A stretch of DNA of 64,000 nt from positions 1,364,696 through 1,428,695 of the forward strand of contig KN805371.1 in the NCBI GenBank assembly GCA_000818945.1, given 5' to 3'. The position numbers and the translations under genes were made by a program. This DNA is from Schizochytrium sp. CCTCC M209059. Lineage: Eukaryota; Sar; Bigyra; Thraustochytrida; Thraustochytriidae. Each line of letters opens with the position of its first letter. The stretch's first letter is position 1. Shown here one piece after another: positions 43,177 through 51,620 of this stretch. The notes beneath the pieces were generated by a model that saw nothing but the letters and a program-made list of their open reading frames with translations, ran no database searches and was not told where the DNA came from.

Positions 43177-43559
43177 NNNNNNNNNNNNNNNNNNNNNNNN
43201 NNNNNNNNNNNNNNNNNNNNNNNNNNNNNNNNNNNNNNNNNNNNNNNNNNNNNNNNNNNNNNNNNNNNNNNNNNNNNNNNNNNNNNNNNNNNNNNNNNNN
43301 NNNNNNNNNNNNNNNNNNNNNNNNNNNNNNNNNNNNNNNNNNNNNNNNNNNNNNNNNNNNNNNNNNNNNNNNNNNNNNNNNNNNNNNNNNNNNNNNNNNN
43401 NNNNNNNNNNNNNNNNNNNNNNNNNNNNNNNNNNNNNNNNNNNNNNNNNNNNNNNNNNNNNNNNNNNNNNNNNNNNNNNNNNNNNNNNNNNNNNNNNNNN
43501 NNNNNNNNNNNNNNNNNNNNNNNNNNNNNNNNNNNNNNNNNNNNNNNNNNNNNNNNNNN
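43177..43559. other. Assembly gap (383 N)
   Basis: A run of 383 undetermined bases directly upstream of the AMPK beta start and next to the ACTTGC-motif cluster. Confidence 1.
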
Positions 43560-43583
43560 AAGTGCGCCAAACGCGCTTAGCCC

Positions 43584-43820
43584 ACTTGCGCAGCGCCGCG
43601 CAAGTTGCCCGAGTTCGGCCCCTGCTGCTGCTCCTGCCCGGAAGAAGGCCTTCCGCCCGCGCGCGCAAGTCGGGAATGCGCCCATTCGCCACTTGCGCCG
43701 CGGGTGTTCCCCACTTGCCGGGGCGCTCCCTGGGCCCCCACACAGGCAGGCCCGCCCTGGCGACCAAAGTTCACTTGCTCGCGGCGCCCGCAAGTGGGCC
43801 AAACGCTTTGCCGCACTTGC
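43584..43820. promoter_or_regulatory. Cluster of eight ACTTGC/GCAAGT hexamers
   Basis: ACTTGC occurs on + at 43584, 43691, 43713, 43773 and 43815, and its complement GCAAGT at 43600, 43665 and 43790: eight sites within 237 bases. Most sit inside a longer CACTTGCG-like context. Chance would give a hexamer in either orientation about once per 2 kb. The cluster lies between the divergent AMPK beta gene (-, beyond gap 2) and the first pentameric channel gene (+). It could be a repeated transcription-factor site or a degenerate minisatellite. The function is inferred only from density and position. Confidence 0.45.
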
Positions 43821-44386
43821 GCGCCCGCGCCTGCTAGGCGAAGGCGACAGACGTGAGGGTTCCCCGCGTTCCCCACACTGTGCACGCACTGCAGCCGTTT
43901 CGATGACGTCTTCCACCGGTTGGGAGAAACCGTTTCATAACGGCGTTCTCTAGCTAAACAAGAGAGTTGTTCGAGGAGGGGGGGGGGGTACTCAAAAAAG
44001 CGACGAAGGAAGACAGCACGCAAAGAGGCCTCAGCCGGACGACCATACCAAAACGAAAACTTGAGAGCGAGACGCAGCCTACTAGGGATAGACATTGTCA
44101 CGTGCATGCAACACGCAAGAAGAAAATAGAGTGGCGACGAATAAGTAGTACGAGTCGTCCTCGAAAGCACCACCTCGGCGGAAAGATGGGCCGGGCCTTT
44201 AGCCAGCCAAAGCAAGGCCAGGATCAGCCACCAGACGTTCGTGAGAATTTGGAGAGTCGTCCTCTCGAGAACGACCTCGGCGGAGAGACGGGAGAGCCCG
44301 GAGACCTGGAGCAAGGCGGCCAGATGGAGCGTGGCCAAACTCAGAATTCAGATAGCAACCCTCCGACCCAAGGGTAAAGTGATGCG
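43821..44386. other. 5' flank of first channel gene
   Basis: About 570 bases upstream of the channel ATG. Two similar ~40-base segments (around 44153-44194 and 44258-44296, both with GTCGTCCT and ACCTCGGCGGA) suggest a local duplication. An open frame in the same phase as the channel ends at a TAA (44375-44377) only 9 bases before the ATG. Confidence 0.5.
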
Positions 44387-46114
44387 ATGATGCCTCGTTC
44401 AGCGACTTCAAGCACTCTGACTTCGCCGCCTTCCGGATCCTCAGACCCAGCATCGCAAAAGGATACGGAAAACACCAAAGTGCTCAAAGACGTACAGCAT
44501 AACAAGAAGCCAGACGATTCAGATATATATTTCCCATCCATGTATATTGATGATCGCCTTTGCGATGGCCTCGCTTCATATCCTTCTAGCGCCGAACAGA
44601 GATTCTACCTTGAGGTTGCAAAGGATTGGCGCCAGGAACACCGAACAACGTTGATGCCAATGGAACTATTCGTTCGTATTAACATCCATGACGTCTGTTC
44701 GATCGACACCAAACACCAAACATTTACGGCGAACATGTACTGGCAAGTCATGTGGTTTGCTCCCAAAAATTTTAAGGAAGATGATCCTGTGCATGTCGCG
44801 CTCGAAGAAGCGTTCGACCCGCGTGTGCACCTCGCCAACCTTGTTCGCGACTCTTCTTCGGCAATTCAGACCTGGATCGAGTTTGGCAAGCTAAAAGAGG
44901 GAAAGCACTCGGGCCGAAAGGTGGTCTATCGCCGGCAGAAGCTCGTCGGTGCCGTCTTTCGCTCGCAATACAATCTAACGCGCTTCCCTCTTGACACGCA
45001 GACGTTCGACATCGAGTTTCGATGCGACTTCAAAGCAGAAGATGTGAGTCTCCAGACTTTGAAGCCACTCGTGGCCGGCGGAGATTGCGACGAGCATGGA
45101 AACAAAGTAAGCTTTGCAAAGCCGTCCACATTTACGACCTCTAATGAATTCCATTGGTTCAAGAATCTCACGGTCGTGACCTTCTTAGACGAACAGTCGA
45201 AGGATTCTTTTGGCAAAATTGTGTTTCGCCTCATGGGAGACCGTAAACCAGGATTCATCACGCTCAACGTGCTTTTTCCGACTTTTGTCCTCACAGGCCT
45301 GGGACTTGTTGTGTTTGCAATTCAACCTGAAGAGCATCCGGATGCTGACAAGGCTGATGACCTGGATCAAGAGAATGCCAACTTCGAAAGACGATTCAAT
45401 GTTAACTGCGTCTTGCTTCTCACGCAAGTCACGCTCAAATTCTCGGCGAGCGTTAGTCTTCCCGAGGTCTCATATCCAACCTTTGCAGACTACGCGGTCG
45501 TGGCCGGCATTTTGTTCCAGTCTTGGCTCATCATTTGGACAGCAATCATCAAGACGCAGACAAGTTGGGAAGCAGCGGAAAAACACGACCGCCATTGCTT
45601 GGGTATTTCCGCGGCACTATTTGGTCTCACCACCCTTTTCATTGCAATCACGACAGTTTCCAAGTGGTGCACATTGGGCCACATCAGACCTGAGTTAGCT
45701 GAAGGTATCGACAACAGCGGTAGATCATCGAACGAGGCGGAATCTACATCAGAGCATCCCGTAGCGAGCGAAGCCGAATCTGGGAACGATCGCGGGGAAA
45801 GTGACAATCCCGGGAACGAGGCGGATTCTACATCAGAGCATCCCGTAGCGAGCGAAGCCGAATCTGGGAACGATCGCGGGGAAAGTGACAATCCCGGGAA
45901 CGAGGCAAATTCTACATCAGAGCAACCCGTAGCGAGCGAAGCCGAATCTGGGAACGATCGCGGGAAAAGTGACAATCCCGGGAACTTCGGCGTGGGTATG
46001 GGCCAAAGCACTAGCAAACCAACTTCCAGGAACAACTGCTTGGCAAAGATTTTTGTGGGGTTGGTGTATTGGCTTCTCCCCGTGTCTGCATTGACCAAGG
46101 ACGAAAAAAAATGA
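44387..46114 (+). CDS. Cys-less pentameric ligand-gated ion channel subunit (copy 1)
   Basis: 575 residues from the ATG at 44387. Residues ~90-285 fit the extracellular beta-sandwich of Cys-loop-type receptors. The hallmark loop reads NLTRFPLDTQTFDIEF: it keeps the FPxD core, but the two bracketing cysteines are absent, as in prokaryotic channels such as GLIC and ELIC. The pre-M1 basic-Pro-Gly-Phe (RKPGF) leads into M1 (LNVLFPTFVLTGLGLVVFAI, ~290-312). An unusually long acidic M1-M2 linker precedes M2 (NVNCVLLLTQVTLKFSASV), followed by M3 (~370-392) and M4 (~403-425). No signal peptide is visible; the N-terminus is Ser/Pro-rich. After M4 come three 28-residue repeats, then a hydrophobic tail. 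Ligand and ion selectivity are unknown. A paralogue is at 48541-50109. Confidence 0.85.
   Translation: MMPRSATSSTLTSPPSGSSDPASQKDTENTKVLKDVQHNKKPDDSDIYFPSMYIDDRLCDGLASYPSSAEQRFYLEVAKDWRQEHRTTLMPMELFVRINIHDVCSIDTKHQTFTANMYWQVMWFAPKNFKEDDPVHVALEEAFDPRVHLANLVRDSSSAIQTWIEFGKLKEGKHSGRKVVYRRQKLVGAVFRSQYNLTRFPLDTQTFDIEFRCDFKAEDVSLQTLKPLVAGGDCDEHGNKVSFAKPSTFTTSNEFHWFKNLTVVTFLDEQSKDSFGKIVFRLMGDRKPGFITLNVLFPTFVLTGLGLVVFAIQPEEHPDADKADDLDQENANFERRFNVNCVLLLTQVTLKFSASVSLPEVSYPTFADYAVVAGILFQSWLIIWTAIIKTQTSWEAAEKHDRHCLGISAALFGLTTLFIAITTVSKWCTLGHIRPELAEGIDNSGRSSNEAESTSEHPVASEAESGNDRGESDNPGNEADSTSEHPVASEAESGNDRGESDNPGNEANSTSEQPVASEAESGNDRGKSDNPGNFGVGMGQSTSKPTSRNNCLAKIFVGLVYWLLPVSALTKDEKK
45731..45982 (+). repeat. 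84-bp coding minisatellite, 3 copies, in channel copy 1
   Basis: Three head-to-tail copies of an 84-base unit starting at 45731, 45815 and 45899, differing at a few bases. Each encodes 28 residues containing SEHPVASEAESGNDRG or a close variant. The unit length is a multiple of three, so the frame is kept. Copies 1 and 2 are the most alike, suggesting recent expansion. Absent from the paralogue. Confidence 0.95.
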
Positions 46115-46119
46115 AAGAG

Positions 46120-46214
46120 GAAATGAAGTGCACTCACTGGAGCATTCCTCTCGAGACGGAAGAAGAAAAAAATGAAGAAAATGAAGTGCACTCACTGGAG
46201 CATTCCTCTCGAGA
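46120..46214. repeat. Direct duplication after the channel stop codon
   Basis: A segment containing GAAGTGCACTCACTGGAGCA and continuing into TTCCTCTCGAGA occurs at about 46124-46156 and again at about 46182-46214, with an A-rich spacer between. It lies in the 3' flank of channel copy 1. Confidence 0.9.
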
Positions 46215-46329
46215 AGAACCAGCCAGAGAGCCCCAAGAAGGTTAGAGGGAGAAAACTCAGAATGATTTGGAAACGCTAACGTTCGTCCTGGCGACAGCGT
46301 GGCCAAAGATAAATCACACGCTAGCATAC

Positions 46330-47380
46330 TCAAAGTAATCGAAAAGAAACTGAAGTTGAAATGTTAGAGTTCTCTTGAGCAACTTGGCAGAATGTTGATT
46401 TTGAACTCGGAAAAGGCTGGTTTTGCAGCTTGGGTAATCCGCTTTGGTAAAGTTGGTTGACATCCACGGAGCTCGTGAGGTCCAGAACGTTGTTATAGGG
46501 CCCGTAAGGATCGGAGATCTTTGGCTGATCGTCAGCAAAGTGCCACTCGCCGTCGATGATGAACTTGAACTCGTGCATCTTGCCATGCATGAGCTTGCAG
46601 CTGTGCTCGAAACTGCCATCGGCCAACTTGATTGTTGGCCCTTTTCTCCAATCATTGTGGGTTCCCGCAGCGCATACCTCGTTGCCATCTTTGCGCCAGA
46701 GAATTACGGTTGCTAGCGCGTGGATCTGGTCGTTGATCTCGCTCGCCTTCTTGGAACAACCACGGAGGTCCATCATTGACTCGTTGGTTTCCTCGTTGGT
46801 CTGCTCAATGATTTTCTCACTCGTCTCCTCGACCGTCTCCTCAACGGCTTCCTCATTCGTCGCGCTGGCCACCTCGGAACAGCGACCCAAGCTCCATCTG
46901 TGACTCGCGAGTCTCTTCGTTGGTCTCATCGCTCGTCTCGCACACCTTCTCGGAAAAGCAATCCAGGTCCGTCTCTGGTTCACAGGTCTTTTCGTTACCC
47001 TCGCCGGCCATCTCAGAGTCAACAGGCTTCGAGACGTTCTCGGAGGGCCCACAGCAAACCGGGTTCTTCGTCGGAACGCGACGAATTACATCCTTGCTGT
47101 TCACGGTAGGAGTGCGCTCGACCACATAGCTCTCGCCTTGTTCAAGGGTGCCGCAACGCCCGCAGGCGCCGGAGACCGACGTGGCCACGGGGACTTCCTC
47201 GTTGAGAGCATTGGCGTTGCGATCATTGGCATGTTCATCAAACTTGTTGTCACCTTCGATCGAGCAAAGTGGGTACTCTTGTTCCTTTTTTGACTTGCCG
47301 GTCGATGCGTTGCTTTGATCTGGATATCTCTTGCTTTGAGTTTCGGGTTTGCTTTTCTTGGCATGGCTGCTGACGGGCGG
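46330..47380 (-). pseudogene. Stand-alone CBM48 (AMPK-beta-like) gene, frame-broken
   Basis: The C-terminal part (about 46400-46720) encodes a CBM48 glycogen-binding module: VILWRKDGNEVCAAGTHNDW, then EFKFIIDGEWHFADDQP and DPYGPYNNVLDL. It is clearly akin to the CBM48 of the AMPK beta gene at 41723-43138, but no ASC domain follows. Upstream, a Glu/Thr-rich region contains two similar modules (SDETNEETRESQMEL and EQTNEETNESMMDL), and these lie in different frames. The upstream frame runs on past the change into a TGA near 46850, so a one-base shift near 46860-46900 separates the halves. The upstream frame is open back to about 47380 without its own ATG; the ATG at 47364 is in a third frame. 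Two frame breaks suggest a decaying gene. Sequencing error or an unrecognised tiny intron is the alternative. Confidence 0.55.
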
Positions 47381-47869
47381 TCAGACCCTGCACAAATTCT
47401 TCTCTTTCCGGAGCTGCTTGCTGCAGCTCAAGGCGACCCATTTAGCAAGAATTTTCATGCGGTGTGCCGTGTCGCCTGCCATGTCGTACAGCTTGGGCTG
47501 AGTGAGGAGTGGGTTCGGTTCCTGCTCAAATTCGATGCAAACTTTTTGCTCCAAGATCTCTGGTCAACGGTCCCCCGTAATACGGTCTGCTCCATTCAGG
47601 ACTGGTTGAGCAGTGTTTACAGCAAGAGCACGAGGGAGGTCTTTGCAGACCGTCACAATCGTGAGAAACGAGCTGTGGCCTATAAGGACCTTCAGACGGC
47701 GAGTGGCGTCGCACGCTATCATTTGGAGTCGGGTTCAGTATCGTGCCGGTTGGCAGCTGCCTTGATTTCTGCTCACGTTCCCGCAATTTATACTTGGGCT
47801 GCCAAATCGAAAAACGGAGACGTCATTCATTCCCAAGCTCCCAAGTCTCCAATCGTTGAAGTGCCCTGA
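47363..47869 (+). CDS. Hypothetical protein, 168 aa
   Basis: A 168-codon frame from the ATG at 47363 with ordinary protein composition (for example NFHAVCRVACHVVQLGLSEE and ASGVARYHLESGSVSCRLAA) and no membrane span or signal. I do not recognise it. It looks largely alpha-helical. Its ATG overlaps, on the other strand, an ATG of the broken CBM48 locus through the palindrome CATG at 47362-47365, so the two would be transcribed divergently with overlapping 5' ends. That arrangement, plus lack of homology, keeps confidence moderate. Confidence 0.5.
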   Translation: MAADGRSDPAQILLFPELLAAAQGDPFSKNFHAVCRVACHVVQLGLSEEWVRFLLKFDANFLLQDLWSTVPRNTVCSIQDWLSSVYSKSTREVFADRHNREKRAVAYKDLQTASGVARYHLESGSVSCRLAAALISAHVPAIYTWAAKSKNGDVIHSQAPKSPIVEVP

Positions 47870-48540
47870 GCAGCATCTCTCCGAGTTCAGAACCGGCAGT
47901 AGGGAATAAACGATACTGAAAGCTGCGCGCGTCATCACTGTATAGTACGACGCGAGCGGCGGCGGCGGCCTACTAACCTCGTTCAGAACCGGAATACAAA
48001 TGACATCCCGGAGCTACGGGCGCCGCCTAGTACGTACTACGACGTAGTATACTACCTCAGAGGCTCCTACCTTTAGTGGAAAGTGGACTATCGAAACCCA
48101 AGGCCGCCGGCCCGGCGGGTCCTACGACGAAGACAAGTGTCCCGGCTGCAGCACGCGCAAGGGCACGTCGCAAAGCAGGAGAACGACGCCAATCCCGAGT
48201 CGGATCGGAGGGAAAGGGCGCGACAGCGGCGGGGGAGAGAGGGAGAGGAAGCGCACGACGCCCGGAGAGCCATTCGCGACCCGCGAGCGCGCCCGCGCCC
48301 ACGTGTGTGGTTTCGGGCCCTCACGAACAGCGCTTAGTAAGCGGCCTCGTTCGTGCAGCGCGCGGGAAGGCTTGCTCACTGTCAGTGCGAGCTGCAGGCC
48401 GGCGAGCGGGCAGGCCGACAGGCCGGCCGACTGGCCATCGACGACGAGGAAGAAGACGATAAGGAGAAAGTGCGTTCCCCCTTGGTCCTGTTGCGGCGTA
48501 GCTGCAATCAGGGGCGCTGGAGCAAGACTCTAGGGAAACG
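47870..48540. other. Upstream region of second channel gene
   Basis: About 670 bases. It contains a short TACGTAC/ACGTAGTA-rich patch near 48029-48055, then GC-rich DNA leading to the channel ATG. The frames here are shadows. Confidence 0.5.
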
Positions 48541-50109
48541 ATGTCGGACGCGATTCGCGTGGACATTAAGCCACCCGAGAACACCATGAATGAGCGCTCC
48601 GTCGCTCCTGCGTTTTCAGATGATAGTCTGATTCCAGATGTGCAAGCAGAAGCTGAAGAATACGAGACCGAACGAGGCTGTGCCAATTCATGCTCATCTT
48701 CTGCGTCGAACATGGCTTCATCACCGCACATGGCTTCATCACAGTCCACGCCTCAAAAGGACAACTTGGAGAATTCTGAGGGAGGGTACATGCCGAGCGT
48801 CTTGATCGATGATCGTGTGAAGCCTGGGTTCAAGAGCTTTCCAAAACGTTCAAGCGACGAAGCGAGGCTTCTTCGCGCCGCTCTCAAGGTCAAAAAGAAG
48901 CAAAGTGGCCACCAGAATCAGGGGCACGCGAGCGAACGTACACACAAAATGCCGACCATGAAGATGTGGATTCGCGTCAATGTCTTTGATCTTTGCTCAA
49001 TCGACACCAAAAATCAGACTTTTACAGTGAATCTTTATTGGGAGGTCGCCTGGGAGGCACCAAAGAATTTTGATGAAGAGAACGAAGCCATGCTCGGTCT
49101 TGAAGAGCGATTTGACACTCGAGTGCACCTTGGAAATCTCGTAAATGACGCAAGCGGGAGCCTCTATTCTTGGGTTGAGGTCGGCGACGCCGATTATAAA
49201 GAATTTGAAGAAAGAAAAAAGAGAGAGGGCAAGGAAGAAGATATACAGAAAGCAAGGGAGAATGGGCCGAAAGAAGGTGCACAAATGATATTCCAGAGAA
49301 ACAAAATCACCGGTGCCGTCTTTCGCATGCGATGTGACCTGGGGCAATTTCCCTTTGACACGCAAGGTTTCGACATCGAGTTTCGGACAGATTACCCTCA
49401 CAAAAAAGTTGAGCTCATACTTAATCATCTCAAGCCTTGCATAGCCAAACCAAATTCGTTCACAACCTCGAATGAATTTGCTGTGCTGCCTCGCATTGAC
49501 GTCATCCAGGATATTGACCAGCACCTGGGTTCTTTTGACAGGATTGTCTTTCGCCTGATTGGAGACCGCCGCCCGGGATTTGTCACCATCAACATTTTTC
49601 TACCGATAGTTACAATATCGGGTCTCGGCCTAGTTTCCTTTGTCATTCAGCCACAGACCGAAGCCGATCGCAACGAGAATTTTGAACGGCGTTTTAATGT
49701 CAATTGCGTATTGCTTCTTACGCAAGTCGCCTATAAATTCTCCACGAGCGCCAATATTCCGGAAATTTCGTATCCGACATTTGCAGATAGAGTTGTTCTT
49801 TTGGCAATGGGTTTCCAAGCCGCTTTGATCATGTGGAGCGCTAGTCTCAAGCGTTTTCCTACCATGGACCAGACACGTGAGGCGGATTTTAATGCGCTTG
49901 TCGTCTTTTCTGCTTCCTACGGTCTTTTTGCTCTTTGGCTGTTCGTCTTTGCTGCCGTCAAATGGACCACAGCGGGTGAAGTGCAGGACCTGAAAGAGTG
50001 CAATTACCTTACGAGATTTGTTTACTTTTTTCTGCCAAGCAAAGTTCGAGAGTCCAGAAACCCAGAGGAAAGCGACAGACAAAGGTCATACATTAGCATA
50101 AAACTATAG
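48541..50109 (+). CDS. Cys-less pentameric ligand-gated ion channel subunit (copy 2)
   Basis: 522 residues from the ATG at 48541, paralogous to 44387-46114 along the whole receptor core. Shared strings include NVFDLCSIDTKNQTFTVNLY, KITGAVFRMRCDLGQFPFD, the pre-M1 RRPGFVTINIFLP, and ENFERRFNVNCVLLLTQV at the start of M2. The Cys-loop equivalent (FPFDTQGFDIEF) again lacks the cysteine pair; the lone Cys before it is not at the canonical spacing. The M1-M2 linker is shorter than in copy 1 but still longer than in animal receptors. A charged Lys/Glu insertion (~220-245) is unique to this copy, while the 28-residue C-terminal repeats of copy 1 are absent. The N-terminus is Ser-rich with no obvious signal peptide. 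Homo- or heteropentamer formation with copy 1 is plausible but unproven. Confidence 0.85.
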   Translation: MSDAIRVDIKPPENTMNERSVAPAFSDDSLIPDVQAEAEEYETERGCANSCSSSASNMASSPHMASSQSTPQKDNLENSEGGYMPSVLIDDRVKPGFKSFPKRSSDEARLLRAALKVKKKQSGHQNQGHASERTHKMPTMKMWIRVNVFDLCSIDTKNQTFTVNLYWEVAWEAPKNFDEENEAMLGLEERFDTRVHLGNLVNDASGSLYSWVEVGDADYKEFEERKKREGKEEDIQKARENGPKEGAQMIFQRNKITGAVFRMRCDLGQFPFDTQGFDIEFRTDYPHKKVELILNHLKPCIAKPNSFTTSNEFAVLPRIDVIQDIDQHLGSFDRIVFRLIGDRRPGFVTINIFLPIVTISGLGLVSFVIQPQTEADRNENFERRFNVNCVLLLTQVAYKFSTSANIPEISYPTFADRVVLLAMGFQAALIMWSASLKRFPTMDQTREADFNALVVFSASYGLFALWLFVFAAVKWTTAGEVQDLKECNYLTRFVYFFLPSKVRESRNPEESDRQRSYISIKL

Positions 50110-50286
50110 CGAAAAAGTCACGGGTCATAAGAAATCGAAAAGGCAAAGTCAAGTATAAATTGGTTCAAGTGAAACATTTTTGAAGAGAAGAACAGAATGA
50201 GAAAGACAGAGTGAGAAAGACTTGAGTCTGACACATGCGGACGCCAAAGCAAGAATGAGAATGAGACACAGCAGGCGTCCGGCGAC

Positions 50287-51050
50287 TTAGGCGCTCCCCT
50301 CGGGTGCGGCTGCGCCATCGACATCTGACTGTGGCTCGTAAACTTCGACTTCCTGATTTGAGGCATGCTCCAAGGCCGGGAGTGCTGCCTTGCGCTGCGG
50401 AATGGCCATCTTGAATTTGACTGGTTTCGTAGAGGTCAAGCATGGCTTTGTGAAGGTCTTTGCGTAGGACTGGTAGTGCTTGAAGAACGTTGCAGAAGCT
50501 TCGTCAATAATCTCCACGACCTGAGGAAGCGAAAAGAGTGCGTTCCCAACAATGGGAACAGCGTGCATGCGAACCATCTTGGCGAACGTGCGATAGCTTT
50601 CTTCCAACACGAGAGGACCACTTTCGTTCACCTCAAAGAATGAGCACATCACACACTCTTTCATGAGCGAGACATAAACGGACGTTTGAGCCGGAGACCA
50701 CGTCTTGTCCACCGCAAATCGATAAGACACAAACAGCAGGTCCAGAAAGACATCCTTGTAGATCATGTCTGTGTCTGTGCTCTTGGATAGCTGCGGAAGG
50801 TCAATGATCGACCGGAGCATTCTGTAGCAGGGTCGCTCTGGGTTAGTGAATCGCACGAGAAATATGACGTCGTCTTGCGTTGACGCGCGCGTGCGCTTGC
50901 GCGTGCTCTTGCGCGTGCGCGTGCGCGTGCGCGTGCGCGTGCGCGTGCGCGTCAGTGAACTTACTCGAATTGTTCTTTCGGCGATGCTTCACATCTCTCG
51001 AGCGTCGCGAGGTCCTCTTCACTCAGATCCTTCCACAGCATCGGGTCCAT
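50287..51050 (-). CDS. C1a-32/CLAMP-type axonemal central-pair protein
   Basis: Two exons on the minus strand, 51050-50965 and 50821-50287, giving 206 residues. The 143-base intron (donor GTAAGT, acceptor ACAG, phase 2) contains a GCGCGT repeat. Exon 1 gives MDPMLWKDLSEEDLATLERC. Exon 2 gives DVFLDLLFVSYRFAVDK, WSPAQTSVYVSLMKECV and a C-terminal half with GNALFSLPQVVEIIDEASAT and FFKHYQSYAKTFT. The order of these segments matches the family of Chlamydomonas C1a-32 (CLAMP domain; human CFAP119/CCDC189), a subunit of the C1a projection of the central-pair microtubules that tunes flagellar beating. The tail after residue ~155 is disordered. The spliced model is preferred because the unspliced exon-2 frame begins only with a GTG. 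The family call is from pattern memory. Confidence 0.7.
50893..50952. repeat. (GCGCGT)n repeat inside the C1a-32 intron
   Basis: Alternating GCGCGTGCGCGT of about 60 bases with a few substitutions, entirely within the predicted 143-base intron. Alternating purine-pyrimidine of this kind can adopt Z-DNA. Confidence 0.9.
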
Positions 51051-51620
51051 CCTCTTTCCCGTCTGGCGCGGCCTCGCCTGACTGGCTTGGCCCGACTCGG
51101 AGTCCTCCCCGTCTCTGGCGTGCCTTGGCGCAGCGCCCGCAGGTTGGTTGGAGCAGTCTGCCAGCCTCACTGGAACCCAAATTTGGCGTGCCTCTCTGGC
51201 TTGGCTGCCCGCCTCCGTGCCCTCCGTGCCCTCCGCGCCCGCTTTCTCGAGCCGACCCGGGCCTCGCCGCCGCCGATCTTCGTCCCTCGTTCACGCTTTC
51301 TGTTCTCGCCACCGCGGCTGCGCGCCGCGATCACGTGCACACGCGCTTGCGCCGGCCGACGGCGAACCCAACGGATCGGTCGACGGCGAACCTTCGCGGG
51401 GTTCCGTCCGGTGCCCTGGGGCGGCGGGATAGGGCCCACGGTAAACTCGTATGTGCGCGAGCGGCGCAGCAACGATCCTGATCGACTTGTTGCGCGCCAT
51501 CGTCTGTTTGGGCGCGCCGGGCAGCGCGGCGCAGGGCAGCGCGGCGCAGGGCAGCGCAGCGCAGGGCGCCGGCGGCGGGAGACACCGGGGCCGGCCGCTG
51601 CCCCGCCTCGAGAGGTTAAG
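51051..51620. other. Divergent GC-rich intergenic region
   Basis: About 570 bases shared upstream of the C1a-32 (-) and COG2 (+) genes. It contains a GCGCAGGGCA repeat (51524-51568). The frames are Arg/Pro-rich shadows. Confidence 0.5.

Noticed and set aside
42274..44338. Frames spanning gap 2 on both strands
   Set aside because: N codons and shadows of AMPK beta; the AMPK ATG at 43138 precedes the gap.
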